Assembly (NCBI GenBank): GCA_014860355.1
Contig: JACZJV010000132.1
Span: 1 to 63,624, forward strand
Source of the DNA: Burkholderiales bacterium
Lineage (GTDB): Bacteria; Pseudomonadota; Gammaproteobacteria; Burkholderiales; SG8-39
DNA length: 63,624 bases
Reading direction: 5' to 3'
Numbering within the stretch: the first letter of the stretch is position 1; each line of letters starts with the position of its first letter. Positions 53,288-62,126 of the stretch are shown here, piece after piece. The notes under the pieces are model-generated. The model ran no database searches. It saw only the letters and a list, made by a program, of their open reading frames with translations, and was not told where the DNA came from. The translations under genes and the position numbers were made by a program.

Positions 53288-54634
53288 ATGGACTTTCTGA
53301 TATCCATCAAATCGCTGTCGCTGATCTTTCTGCTGGTCGGCGTCGGACTCGCTTTTTCCCATATCCGCCTGTCGGGATGGATACTGGGCTGGATCCTGCT
53401 CGCCGGCGCCCTGCTGCTGCAGGGATTCCGCAGCATGCTGAGCTACGTGGCCGAGAATGGCGGCGTCGATGCCACCACCTATACGCTTGCCAACGAATGG
53501 ATGGGCCTGGGCTTCTCGCTGCTGATCGTCGCCTCGATGCTCATGATGCGCGAGGTATTCGCCCGGCACCGGATGGCGGTCGAAAGCCTGCGCGCGGTCA
53601 GCGCCGCCGCCAACGACGCCATCGTCGTCCTCGACAGCACCGGAACGATCATCGTCTGGAACCAGGCGGCGCAACGGATTTTCGGCTTTGACAAACAGGA
53701 ATCGCTGGGGAAGAAACTGCCCGAACTGATCGTCCCGGAACGCCTGCGCATGGATTTCAAGAACATGTTCGATCGCTTCGGCCGCGACGGCCGCGGCTCG
53801 GTCAGCGACAGCCCCACCGAGCAGCCCGGCTTGCGCAAGGACGGGACCGAAATCGTCACGGAATACTCCATGTCCCGGGCAAACATCGACGGCAAATGGC
53901 ATGCGATATACATCGTCAGGGACATTTCCGCGCGCAAGCAGGCGGAAGAGGAAATTCGCGCGAGGGCCGCGGTGCTCGAAGCGCTCTCCGCGCGCATGCT
54001 GAGCAGCGACGAAATGGACAAGAAGAAGCTCGCCTTCGGCCTGCACGAAGGACTCGCGCAAACGCTGGTTACGATCAAGATGCGCATCGAGCGCAAGCTG
54101 GCGCAGTTTGCCAAGAGCAGGAATTACGTGCGCGACGAACCGCTGGAAGCGGTCGTTCCGCTGCTGCAAAGCGCGATCGAGGACGTGAAGACGATCGCGA
54201 CCGGGCTGCGGCCCTCGGGCCTGGACGATCTCGGCCTGCTGCCGACACTCGGCCGCTTCTGCCGTGAATTCGAACGCAGGCATCCGTCCATCTGCGTGTC
54301 GCAGGAAATTTCGGTGCAGGAAAGCGAACTGCCCGCCCCGCTGAAAATCGTCATCTACCGCATCACCGAATCGGCGTTCAACGTCATCGCCCGCCACGAG
54401 AATTCCGAACAGATCGGGCTGGGCCTGGAATTCGAGAATGGCGCCGTCACCCTGTCGATCGAAGATGAATCGCAGGATACGCGTTATGCGGGCGCAGCCA
54501 GGAGCAATGCCGACGCCGAGTTGCAGCTGCATTTTGGCGAAGCGCGGGAGCGCACCACCCTGTCCGGCGGGACCTTCAGCATGAGGCGCGGCAAGGCCGA
54601 CAGGGTCGCGCTGCGCGCAACCTGGAGCGTGTAG
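53288..54634 (+). CDS. Membrane PAS sensor protein with degenerate kinase domain
   Basis: A 448-residue protein. Three hydrophobic segments (about 9-24, 31-51, 67-87), PAS at 100-215 (NDAIVVLDSTGTIIVWNQAAQRIFGF), and a HisKA_3-type helix with His253 in FGLHEGLAQTLVTIK. The ATPase half is degenerate: an N-box-like ESAFNVIARHENS is there, but the G1 box D-x-G-x-G is replaced by IEDESQDT and no G2 G-x-G-L is found before the end. It may therefore be a sensor that does not use ATP itself. No regulator is directly downstream, although an NtrB/NtrC pair follows. Confidence 0.8.
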   Translation: MDFLISIKSLSLIFLLVGVGLAFSHIRLSGWILGWILLAGALLLQGFRSMLSYVAENGGVDATTYTLANEWMGLGFSLLIVASMLMMREVFARHRMAVESLRAVSAAANDAIVVLDSTGTIIVWNQAAQRIFGFDKQESLGKKLPELIVPERLRMDFKNMFDRFGRDGRGSVSDSPTEQPGLRKDGTEIVTEYSMSRANIDGKWHAIYIVRDISARKQAEEEIRARAAVLEALSARMLSSDEMDKKKLAFGLHEGLAQTLVTIKMRIERKLAQFAKSRNYVRDEPLEAVVPLLQSAIEDVKTIATGLRPSGLDDLGLLPTLGRFCREFERRHPSICVSQEISVQESELPAPLKIVIYRITESAFNVIARHENSEQIGLGLEFENGAVTLSIEDESQDTRYAGAARSNADAELQLHFGEARERTTLSGGTFSMRRGKADRVALRATWSV

Positions 54635-54929
54635 CACCCGCGAACCCTGCGGCGCCGGCGCGGCGCCCGCCTCCGATCCCTGGTGGAACCTGCAGGCTGC
54701 ATACAACCGCGGGCTGCAATTCATTCCGGGCAATCAAGGGCCGCGGCCCTGGCCCGCGGCCCGGACATCCACGGCAGCGCGCGCTGACCGCCGCGCACTA
54801 GCGCTTGGGTAGAAAACCACAGGGTTTTAGGGTGGATACCTACCCGACTTCGCTTGATTCCTGGCGCACAATTGCCCCCGCACGTTTTCATACACCGGAG
54901 CACGCTATCGTGATCGGAACACCAGCACC

Positions 54930-56312
54930 ATGAACTGGCCACTCACCCGTGGACCTGTGGACCGGGCGCCACTGCCGTTCAATCTGAGCCGATGGTTCGC
55001 CATCGTCGGCCTGGTCTCGATCACGATAGTCGGCAGCGCCTCCGCGCTGATGCTGACCTACTTCCTGACCGATCGCATGCTGCAGCAGGAAGGCCAGATG
55101 ACCATGCAGTTCGTGCAGAGCCTGGTCACGACCGAGACCTCGCTGCCCGACTATTTCAACGGCGTGCCAACCAAAGACAGCAACGAACTCGAGATGGCGC
55201 TGAAGCACATCGCCGCCGTTCCCGACACCCTGCGCGCCAATATGTACAACCGCAATCACGTGCTGATCTGGTCCAGCGACTCAAAGCTGATCGGGCGCAG
55301 GTTCGGCGCCAACGCGGAACTCGACCGGGCGCTCGCCGGACAACTGGTGGTCCACGCCGATGACGAGGACCCGACCATTTCGCCGCACAAAGAGGAGCAT
55401 GTCAATCTCAAGGACGAAGACGACTATTTCATCGAAGTATACGTTCCGGTGCGCGACGCTCCGCACGGCAAGGTGATCGGCGTGGTCGAGTTGTACAAGA
55501 GCCCGAAAGCGCTCGCGGAGGCCCTGCATACCGGGCGTATCTACATAATCTTCGGCGCCGTCGCAGCCGGACTGTTTCTGTATCTGACCCTGTTCTGGCT
55601 GTCGCGCCGCGCCGATGCGGTCATCCGCTCGCAGCAGGAACAGCTGCTCGAAAGTCAAATACTCGCCACCGTCGGCGAAATGGGATCGGCGGTCGCCCAC
55701 GGCATCCGCAATCCCCTGGCCGCCATTCGCAGCTCGGCGGAGCTCGCACTGGACAGCCCGCCGGAGCTCGTGCGCGAAACTGCACAGGACATTATCGCCG
55801 AGGCCGACCGGCTCGAGGCCTGGGTGCGCAATCTGCTGAGCTATGCGCGCCCGCTTGCCGGCGCGCACGAAGCGGTCGCGCTGCCCGCGCTGGTCGACGG
55901 TGCTTTCGAGCACTTCGCGCGCGAGATGGAAAAGCGCAATATTTCCCGCAGCTGCTCGATCGCGCATGACCTGCCGATGGCCAGGGGCGATTCGTTTCTG
56001 CTGGGCCAGGTGCTGCACAGCCTGCTCGCCAATGCGATGGAGGCAATCGAGCAAGGCGGCAGCATCGAGGTCGCCAGCGCCGCGGTTCCGGCGCGGCGGC
56101 GCGTGGAATTGACCGTACGCGACAGCGGCCCCGGCATGACGCCGGAGCAGCTCAAGCGCGTGTTTACCCCGTTCTACACCACGAAGCCCAAAGGGCTGGG
56201 CGTAGGCCTGGCCCTGGCCAAGCGCATCGTCGAGCGCTTCGGCGGTCATATCCACATCGACAGCGCGCCGGGCCGCGGCACTGCGGTTTGCCTGTCGATG
56301 CCCACTGCATAA
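54930..56312 (+). CDS. Membrane sensor histidine kinase of the NtrB/AtoS type
   Basis: A 460-residue kinase. TM at about 26-48 and 204-224 enclose an external domain of about 155 residues. HisKA has His257 in SAVAHGIRNPLAAIRSSAEL; Gly stands where H-E is common, as in a recognised subset of these kinases. ATPase domain: N-box LLANAMEAIEQGG, G1 DSGPGM, F-box FTPFYTTKP, G2 GVGLALAKRIV. Its partner is the sigma-54 activator 15 bp downstream. The ligand is unknown. Confidence 0.9.
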   Translation: MNWPLTRGPVDRAPLPFNLSRWFAIVGLVSITIVGSASALMLTYFLTDRMLQQEGQMTMQFVQSLVTTETSLPDYFNGVPTKDSNELEMALKHIAAVPDTLRANMYNRNHVLIWSSDSKLIGRRFGANAELDRALAGQLVVHADDEDPTISPHKEEHVNLKDEDDYFIEVYVPVRDAPHGKVIGVVELYKSPKALAEALHTGRIYIIFGAVAAGLFLYLTLFWLSRRADAVIRSQQEQLLESQILATVGEMGSAVAHGIRNPLAAIRSSAELALDSPPELVRETAQDIIAEADRLEAWVRNLLSYARPLAGAHEAVALPALVDGAFEHFAREMEKRNISRSCSIAHDLPMARGDSFLLGQVLHSLLANAMEAIEQGGSIEVASAAVPARRRVELTVRDSGPGMTPEQLKRVFTPFYTTKPKGLGVGLALAKRIVERFGGHIHIDSAPGRGTAVCLSMPTA

Positions 56313-56327
56313 CAAGGAAGGACCGCC

Positions 56328-57755
56328 ATGAACCTGAGCGTACTGCTGATCGAAGACGAAACCACCCTGGCAAAGAACATCTGCGCCTATCTGGTTCGCT
56401 ACAACTACGAGGTACGCGTCGCCACCACGGCCGAGGCGGGCCTGGCCGAGCTCGACTCGTTCAAACCCGACATCATCGTTCTCGACTTCAATCTGCCGGG
56501 CATGACCGGCCTTGATGCCTTGCCCAAGATCCGCGCCATCGATAACCAGGTCAAGGTCATCATGATCACCGCACATGGCAGCATCGACCTGGCCGTGGAG
56601 GCGATGCAGGCCGGCGCCTATCATTTCATCACCAAGCCGATCGCGCTGGGCAAGCTGCGGCTGATGCTGGAAAAAGCCATCGAGGACCAGCGCCGCGACC
56701 AGGCGCTGTCCTATTACCAGCGCAAGCTGGGCGACGAAGCCGGAATGAATACGCTGATGGGCGAGTCGGCCTCGATAAAGACGCTCAAACAAAAGATTCA
56801 GCAGATCGTGAGTGCCGAGCAGTCGCTGCAGGATGGGGATGCCCCGGCGGTGCTGATAGCCGGCGAAACCGGAACCGGCAAGGAACTGGTTGCGCGCGCC
56901 CTGCATTTCAGCGGCTCGCGCCGCGAGCGGCCTTTTGTGGAAATCAACTGTGCCTCGATCCACCAGAATCTGCTCGAATCCGAGCTGTTCGGCCATGAGC
57001 GCGGCGCATTTACCGACGCGCACGAAAGAAAAGTCGGCCTGTTCGAGACCGCCGAGGGCGGCACCCTGTTTCTGGACGAAATCGGCGATATGGACATCGG
57101 CCTGCAGGCGCGGGTGCTCAAGGTGCTCGAGGACAAGAACGTGCGCCGTCTGGGCAGCGCGCGCGACCAGCACGTCGATGTGCGCATCATCGCCGCGACC
57201 CACCGCTCCCTGGAACGACTGGTGCGCGAAGGAAAATTCCGCTCGGACCTCTATTTCCGCCTGCGCATCGTGCAGATCGCAATTCCGCCCCTGCGCGATC
57301 GCGTCGACGACGTACTGTTTCTCGCCAGGCATTTCCTCGAAGTGCAGGGCGCGCGCTACGGCCGCCGCAACATGAGTTTTTCCCCGGAAGCCGAGCAAAT
57401 GCTGCGCAATCACCCCTGGCCCGGCAACGTGCGCGAACTGCGCAACATCGTCGAGCAGGCGGTACTGCTGGCGGCCAATCCCGTCGTTGAAGCGGACCAG
57501 CTCAATCTGTGCAGCCCGCAGGGCTTCATGGCGCAGAACGAACCCGAACCCAGGGAAGCGGATCAACCGAGCGCGCCGCAGGAAATCGCCTTCCCCGGCG
57601 AAGGCGTGCAGCTCGCCACGGTGGAACGCGACCTGCTCCTGCGCGCCCTGAGCCATACCTCGTGGAACGTCACCCACGCCGCGCGCCTGCTCGGACTGTC
57701 GCGCGACACCATGCGCTACCGCATCGACAAATTCGGCCTCACGCCGCCGGCCTGA
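56328..57755 (+). CDS. Sigma-54-dependent response regulator, NtrC family
   Basis: A 475-residue activator. Receiver (1-120) with phosphoacceptor Asp53 in IIVLDFNLPGMTG and Lys in FITKPIAL. AAA+ domain (about 145-380): Walker A GETGTGKELVARALH, sigma-54 contact GAFTDA (226-231), Walker B LFLDEIGDM, and the R-finger region RSDLYFRL. Fis-type helix-turn-helix at the C-terminus (WNVTHAARLLGLSRDTMRYRIDKFGL). Operon with the upstream kinase. Targets are not evident in the window. Confidence 0.93.
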   Translation: MNLSVLLIEDETTLAKNICAYLVRYNYEVRVATTAEAGLAELDSFKPDIIVLDFNLPGMTGLDALPKIRAIDNQVKVIMITAHGSIDLAVEAMQAGAYHFITKPIALGKLRLMLEKAIEDQRRDQALSYYQRKLGDEAGMNTLMGESASIKTLKQKIQQIVSAEQSLQDGDAPAVLIAGETGTGKELVARALHFSGSRRERPFVEINCASIHQNLLESELFGHERGAFTDAHERKVGLFETAEGGTLFLDEIGDMDIGLQARVLKVLEDKNVRRLGSARDQHVDVRIIAATHRSLERLVREGKFRSDLYFRLRIVQIAIPPLRDRVDDVLFLARHFLEVQGARYGRRNMSFSPEAEQMLRNHPWPGNVRELRNIVEQAVLLAANPVVEADQLNLCSPQGFMAQNEPEPREADQPSAPQEIAFPGEGVQLATVERDLLLRALSHTSWNVTHAARLLGLSRDTMRYRIDKFGLTPPA

Positions 57756-57767
57756 GGCTGCGGAAGT

Positions 57768-57905
57768 CAGGGGTCGGGTTGGGGGTTTTCCTCGCGTTTT
57801 GGCTGGCAAGCCCCGCCCGGGGGCCTCGACCGCCCTGCTGATTGGTGAGCGCCTGGGGCCGCCGGCGCAACTGCTGGCGCCCTATCGGGCCCAACCCGAC
57901 CCCTG
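57768..57905. repeat. REP pair (REPIN) between two genes
   Basis: A perfect 16-bp inverted repeat: CAGGGGTCGGGTTGGG at 57768-57783 and its complement at 57890-57905. The 106 bp between them are palindrome-rich. The same 16-mer flanks the RAYT gene at 59369 and, with two or so bases shortened, 60289. It fills the space between the sigma-54 activator and the methyltransferase gene. Confidence 0.8.
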
Positions 57906-57920
57906 CGCCCCCCTGCGCCG

Positions 57921-59312
57921 CTAGCTTTTCCACAGCACCAGCAGCCCATCCACCGGATTGCCTCGCGACGTGCGCAATTGCGTCGCAGCCGTTTCCTGGA
58001 TCGAGTAGCCGCTGGCGCTGGCAAGTCTGGCCAGATAGCCGGCGGAATGGCTGTAGCGGCCGGTATTTCCCAGCTGGAAATCGCGTTCTACGCCCTGGGC
58101 AGCCTCGTCATTCGACGACGCCGCAAGTGCTTCGACCGAGAATGCAAACACGCCCCCCGGTCGCAGCAGCCGCTTTATTTCGCCGACTATCTCATCGAGC
58201 TTGCCCAGGTACACGAACACTTCGGCGGCTATGATCACGTCAAAACTCGAGGCCTGCTCGCCGCGCGCCATCGCCAGCATTTCCAGCTGTTCCAGGCGCT
58301 GATACAAGTTACGCGCACGGGCTTTTTCCAGCATCCTGGAAGAAAGATCGACGCCGACCAATTGCCGCGCGTAGGGCGCAATGGCCACGCCGACCAATCC
58401 CGTCCCGCATCCCAGGTCCAGGACATCCCATTTACCGGCAGCAGGCGCCATGTGCTGCACAACGAGTTCCACCAGCTTCGCCGGGGCTTCGTACTTGAGC
58501 GCCTGCACCAGATGTGCGTCGAAGGTATCGGCGTAGTCGTCGAACAGCTTTTCGACATACTGGGCGGGCGCGCTCTGGGTGCTGTTCCCCGTCAGCGATG
58601 CAATATGATGCTGTGTCTCGGCGTTGCCGGGCCTTATTCTGAGTTGCTGTCGATAGCAGGCCAGGGCCTCATCCGGATTGCCCTGGATCCGCAGCAGGTT
58701 CGCCAGGCTGCCATAGGCCTCGGCATGATCCGGGTTGAGCGAGATCGCCCCGCGGTAGCTCGCGACGGCCTCGTCCGGCTTGCCTAGCTGCTTGAGCGCA
58801 ATTCCCAGATTGTAGTAGGCGTCGGCAAAATCCGGCCGGATTGCGATGGCCCTGCGGTAGCTCGCGACCGCGGCGTCGGGATTGCCTTGCGCCTGGAGCA
58901 CCAGCCCGAGATTGCTGTGCACCTCGGCAAGGTCCGGCTTGAGCGCGAGCGCCCTGCGATAACTCTTGACGGCCGCGTCCAGATCGCCCAGTGACTGCAG
59001 GGCCAGGCCCAGGTTGCAATGCACCTCGGCCAGATCCGGTTTGATTGCCAGCGCCCTGCGATAGCTCCTGCTCGCCGCATCGTGCTTGCCTTGCGCCAGA
59101 TAGCTATTCCCCAGGCTACGGTAGTGCAGCAGCAGATCTGCAGGCCCGGCCCCGCCCTCCGGTTTGGCGGTGGGCAGGTTTCTTACTTTCGGGGAGCGCG
59201 GCAAGTCGTTTCGACCACCGGCGCGTTGGGCCTGATCTTTGCCCAGACAGCAATTCTTGTATTTCTTCCCGCTGCCGCAGCGGCAAGGCTCATTACGGCT
59301 GGGTGTACTCAT
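57921..59312 (-). CDS. SEC-C / TPR / methyltransferase fusion protein
   Basis: A 463-residue protein with three parts. An N-terminal SEC-C zinc motif (RNEPCRCGSGKKYKNCCLG, about 4-22). Then about six TPR units of 34 residues (about 50-240), each ending in 'RALAIKPD'-type turns. Then a class I SAM methyltransferase (about 260-463; motif I VLDLGCGTGLVGVA, ADVL-like FDVIIAAEVFVYLG). TPR-methyltransferase fusions are widespread; the zinc motif on the front is less common. Substrate unknown. The start at 59312 gives the SEC-C motif right at the N-terminus. Confidence 0.85.
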   Translation of the reverse strand: MSTPSRNEPCRCGSGKKYKNCCLGKDQAQRAGGRNDLPRSPKVRNLPTAKPEGGAGPADLLLHYRSLGNSYLAQGKHDAASRSYRRALAIKPDLAEVHCNLGLALQSLGDLDAAVKSYRRALALKPDLAEVHSNLGLVLQAQGNPDAAVASYRRAIAIRPDFADAYYNLGIALKQLGKPDEAVASYRGAISLNPDHAEAYGSLANLLRIQGNPDEALACYRQQLRIRPGNAETQHHIASLTGNSTQSAPAQYVEKLFDDYADTFDAHLVQALKYEAPAKLVELVVQHMAPAAGKWDVLDLGCGTGLVGVAIAPYARQLVGVDLSSRMLEKARARNLYQRLEQLEMLAMARGEQASSFDVIIAAEVFVYLGKLDEIVGEIKRLLRPGGVFAFSVEALAASSNDEAAQGVERDFQLGNTGRYSHSAGYLARLASASGYSIQETAATQLRTSRGNPVDGLLVLWKS

Positions 59313-59368
59313 CGCGTATGCGGACTGCAAGTCTTAAAAGAAATCGAATGCGCCCGATGCTAGCACTG

Positions 59369-59384
59369 CAGGGGTCGGGTTGGG
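59369..59384 (+). repeat. REP arm upstream of the RAYT gene
   Basis: CAGGGGTCGGGTTGGG, identical to the left arm at 57768-57783. With the inverted arm at 60289-60302 it brackets the RAYT gene. Confidence 0.8.
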
Positions 59385-59536
59385 GGTTTCGCCGTCCGAT
59401 TTTGCCGGCGAGCCCCAATCGGGCGCTGCCGCCATCCCGCTGATTCCGGCACCCGGCGTCGGCGAGCGCCTTGCCCCCTGTCAACCGATCCACCCGGCTT
59501 CGGCGTTACTGATGACAGATACCACCAGGATGGCCC

Positions 59537-60262
59537 ATGCCCCGCCGCCCGCGCCTCAAGCTTGCCGGCCTGCCGCAGCACATCATCCAGCGCGGCAACA
59601 ACCATTCGGCCTGTTTTTTCGCGGACGAGGATTACCGCTGCTACCTGCACTGGCTGCGCCTGCTGTCGGCAAAGCACGGCTGCGCCGTACACGCCTATGT
59701 GCTCATGAGCAACCACATCCACCTGCTGCTCACGCCCGCCGATCCCGCCGGCGCCTCGCGGCTGATGCAGGGGCTGGGCCGGCGCTACGTGCCCTACGTC
59801 AACCAGCGCTACCAGCGCAGCGGAACGCTGTTCGAGGGGCGCTTCAAGGCGAGCGTAGTGAGCGCCGAAGACTATCTGCTCAACTGCTACCGTTATATCG
59901 AGCTGAACCCGGTCAGGGCGGGGATGGTCACGCACCCGGCCGACTACCCCTGGTCGAGCTACCGTCACCATGCTATCGGCCAAGCCGACCCCATTATTCA
60001 GGATCATGCGCTGTTCGGTGCGCTCGATGGCGATGCGATAGGAAGACGGGTAGCCTACGCGGCACTGCTGCAATCCGAACTCAGCCCGAAAATGCTGGGC
60101 GAAATCAGAACCGCGACCAATCGCGGGCAGGCCCTGGGCGACGAACGATTCATAGAAATGATCAATGCGGCACTCGGCCGGCCCCGGCAGCCCAAGCGCG
60201 GAGGAAGGCCCAGGCGGGATACCCGCCGCGTAGCAGGCCTGCAGACCGACCTGGAACTCTGA
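59537..60262 (+). CDS. REP-associated tyrosine transposase (RAYT)
   Basis: A 241-residue Y1 HUH transposase of the IS200-like RAYT group. The HUH pair is His60 and His62 in LMSNHIHLLL; the tyrosine helix is in YLLNCYRYIELNPVRAGM. The basic C-terminus (PRQPKRGGRPRRDTRR) is usual. RAYTs move REP sequences rather than a transposon of their own; the gene sits between inverted REP arms at 59369 and 60289. Broken copies of the gene occur at 62127, 62193 and 63541. Confidence 0.93.
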   Translation: MPRRPRLKLAGLPQHIIQRGNNHSACFFADEDYRCYLHWLRLLSAKHGCAVHAYVLMSNHIHLLLTPADPAGASRLMQGLGRRYVPYVNQRYQRSGTLFEGRFKASVVSAEDYLLNCYRYIELNPVRAGMVTHPADYPWSSYRHHAIGQADPIIQDHALFGALDGDAIGRRVAYAALLQSELSPKMLGEIRTATNRGQALGDERFIEMINAALGRPRQPKRGGRPRRDTRRVAGLQTDLEL

Positions 60263-60288
60263 AATACCCTCATTCCGTCCTCTGCCTT

Positions 60289-60302
60289 CAACCCGACCCC
60301 TG
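60289..60302 (-). repeat. REP arm downstream of the RAYT gene
   Basis: CAACCCGACCCCTG, the complement of the first 14 bases of the arm at 59369. Another copy in this orientation lies at 62157-62170. Confidence 0.75.
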
Positions 60303-60420
60303 CATTCCAGAGCGCACATGGTCATGGCAGAAGAGAAACAACAACTACGGGAGGACGTCAAAACCAGGGAACACGGTACACTTATCCACAGGCCAGCCCA
60401 TGAAGGGCAGGCAAAAGTCC

Positions 60421-60464
60421 CTGGTCAAAATTCAACGCGCAGATCTGGTCAAATTTAAACGCGC
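60421..60464. repeat. Two 20-bp direct repeats, 24-bp period
   Basis: CTGGTCAAAATTCAACGCGC at 60421-60440 and CTGGTCAAATTTAAACGCGC at 60445-60464 (18 of 20 identical). Tandem short repeats of this kind occur at the ends of IS21-type elements, but no istA or istB gene is present, so at most a relic. Confidence 0.55.
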
Positions 60465-60525
60465 GCCGACACCCAACGGGACTTTGCTGATTGGCAAACC
60501 CATCAACGCAACATGCCGTCTAACA

Positions 60526-60567
60526 GAGGAATCGGTTTCGAACCGACGACCGTAGCCGGAATTCCTC
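60526..60567. repeat. Nested palindrome
   Basis: Outer arms GAGGAAT (60526-60532) and ATTCCTC (60561-60567) enclose a second hairpin CGGTT-TCG-AACCG (60533-60545). It resembles a tRNA T-arm on the minus strand but the rest of a tRNA is missing. Could be a structured relic or attachment-like site. Confidence 0.45.
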
Positions 60568-60712
60568 AATTGTTGAATTTCTCGATAGAACGCCGCGTGC
60601 TGCCGTAAAGCAATCATAGAATTTTGGGCGATTCCCATAACCAGCGCGGTGATTATCCCTGCCGGGCACCCCCGATACTGTCAGGGGGCCGTCGGTGATG
60701 CCGGATGCCTGC

Positions 60713-60958
60713 TTACTTCCTAGGCTTCTTCGTGACGGGAGCAATCGACAACTGAATGTCGAGGCAACTTAAAATGCTATGCACCTTAGCTATACCAAGG
60801 TCTCGCACCTTTCCTCTCTCAAGATTGCACACAGTGACCCGGTGAACTCCGGCTCGAGCCCCAAGTTGCGCTTGAGTTATCCCTTGGCATTCTCGCTGCT
60901 TCGCTACCATAGCCGCCAGATTCTCCCAGAAACGGGCAAGGGACGTCGCGGCGCTCAC
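60713..60958 (-). CDS. XRE-type helix-turn-helix protein, probable antitoxin
   Basis: An 81-residue DNA-binding protein. The helix-turn-helix is in the middle (ITQAQLGARAGVHRVTVCNLERGKVRDLGI), followed by a short HipB/Xre-like tail (KVHSILSCLDIQLSI). It begins with GTG at 60958 and overlaps the stop of the RhuM-Fic gene in a GTGA, so it is translated from the same mRNA just after it. That coupling to a Fic-domain protein suggests an antitoxin and autoregulator. Confidence 0.8.
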   Translation of the reverse strand: MSAATSLARFWENLAAMVAKQRECQGITQAQLGARAGVHRVTVCNLERGKVRDLGIAKVHSILSCLDIQLSIAPVTKKPRK

Positions 60959-61956
60959 GATGCGGGCTCAGCAAGAAGATTCATGATGAGCCGAACAACG
61001 GTCTCTTTCGACGCTGGGTTGGATTCTGCGACAAGCAGCGCCAGAGCCGCCATCCCTACATCATTCAGCTTGGGTGTTCCGTCCGAGCGTAACAGTGCGT
61101 TGTTGCGTTCAAGGAAATGAAGAAAGAGGCACGATGCCACGCGCTTATTTCCGTCGGACAGCGGATGGTCCTTAATGACGAAATAGAGAAGGTGCGCAGC
61201 CTTTGACTCAACAGTCGGATAGGCCGCGTCGCCAAGTACAGTCTGTTCGAGGTTACCGAGCAGAGAGTCCAGTGCGTCTCCACGTTCTTGGCCAAATAGC
61301 GCAGTAATTTCCCGCCGCCCTGCAAGGTCGGCTTGAAGCCGGGAAATCTCGAACCGTGCGGCGTCGGTCGTCAGCGTGTAAGCCGGTTGCTTGCCTTTTG
61401 GCTCGGTGAGAGAGCCTTCGTCATACTGCTGAAGAAGCAGATACGTGCGGGTATATCTTGTTATTACATCGACCAGCCCGCGGCCTTGGTCCAGCGTTAG
61501 TTGCTGGGCATCTGCGGTCCGGCGAACCAACGTTAGAGCCGCGTCCAGCTCGCTGCAGTTTTCGGCAAGTCGTCTCGCGTTGACAGTGTACCCCTGTACC
61601 AGGTGCTCCTTCAGAGTCTTGGTGGCCCACATGCGGAACTGAGTTCCGCGCTTGGACTTGACCCGATAGCCGACTGAAATAATGACATCCAGGTTATAGT
61701 GCTCAACTTCCCGTTCAACCTCCCGTTTGCCTTCTTTTTGAACTATAAGGAATTTCCTTATAGTTGAATCTTGCGACAGCTCACTTTCGGCAAAAACGTT
61801 TGAAATGTGAGAGTTGACGGTCATAACGTGTTTCCCGAACAACTCAGCCATCTGCTTTTGAGTGAGCCAGACTGATTCGCCCTCCAGCCTCACGTCGACG
61901 GATAAGCTGCCATCGGCGGCCTCAAACACCTTCACTTCACCATGCGGAATTGTCAT
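60955..61956 (-). CDS. RhuM-Fic/Doc fusion protein
   Basis: A 333-residue protein. Residues about 5-190 match the RhuM family (SLSVDVRLEGESVWLTQKQMAELF, then VEHYNLDVIISVGYRVKSKRGTQFRMWA). Residues about 205-330 form a Fic/Doc fold with the core HPLSDGNKR at 264-272. His264, Gly269, Asn270, Lys271 and Arg272 are kept; Leu266 replaces the usual Phe. The family transfers AMP or phosphate to target proteins. With the XRE gene it looks like a toxin-antitoxin module, toxin first. Its AT-richer upstream region and RAYT fragments around it suggest horizontal origin. Confidence 0.87.
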   Translation of the reverse strand: MTIPHGEVKVFEAADGSLSVDVRLEGESVWLTQKQMAELFGKHVMTVNSHISNVFAESELSQDSTIRKFLIVQKEGKREVEREVEHYNLDVIISVGYRVKSKRGTQFRMWATKTLKEHLVQGYTVNARRLAENCSELDAALTLVRRTADAQQLTLDQGRGLVDVITRYTRTYLLLQQYDEGSLTEPKGKQPAYTLTTDAARFEISRLQADLAGRREITALFGQERGDALDSLLGNLEQTVLGDAAYPTVESKAAHLLYFVIKDHPLSDGNKRVASCLFLHFLERNNALLRSDGTPKLNDVGMAALALLVAESNPASKETVVRLIMNLLAEPAS

Positions 61957-62126
61957 CTCGACGCAACCAAGCCTTCAAATGTAGCGCATATTTTACCATA
62001 CAATCCCGATTCACGGGAGCTATCTCATGAGGGTGCTAAGCCTGACGACCCTGTTTTGTATGAAAGGAAATGCGTCGCGCTCCCGAGCCACCCTAATAAG
62101 GGCGCAACCCGCCCCCTGCTTCCTGG

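Larger units (their letters stand above)
60263..60712. other. Relic-rich interval between RAYT and the XRE gene
   Basis: About 450 bp with no intact gene. It holds the REP arm (60289-60302), a lone perfect DnaA-box sequence TTATCCACA (60382-60390), two 20-bp direct repeats (60421-60464) and a nested palindrome (60526-60567). The patchwork suggests debris of past insertions. Confidence 0.5.

Noticed and set aside
54860-54890. Sigma-54-like promoter (TGGCGC then TTGC) before the NtrB-type kinase
   Set aside because: The distance between GG and GC is nine bases, not the required ten.
60382-60390. Perfect DnaA box suggesting a replication origin
   Set aside because: Only one box, no AT-rich unwinding region, and no dnaA, dnaN, rep or par gene nearby.
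59380-60555. Long open frame across the RAYT gene in another frame
   Set aside because: It is a shadow of the RAYT gene; its residues show no family pattern and it runs into repeat debris.
60526-60567. tRNA-like T-arm on the minus strand
   Set aside because: The T-loop sequence and stem are present, but no matching acceptor, D-arm or anticodon arm could be folded on either side.
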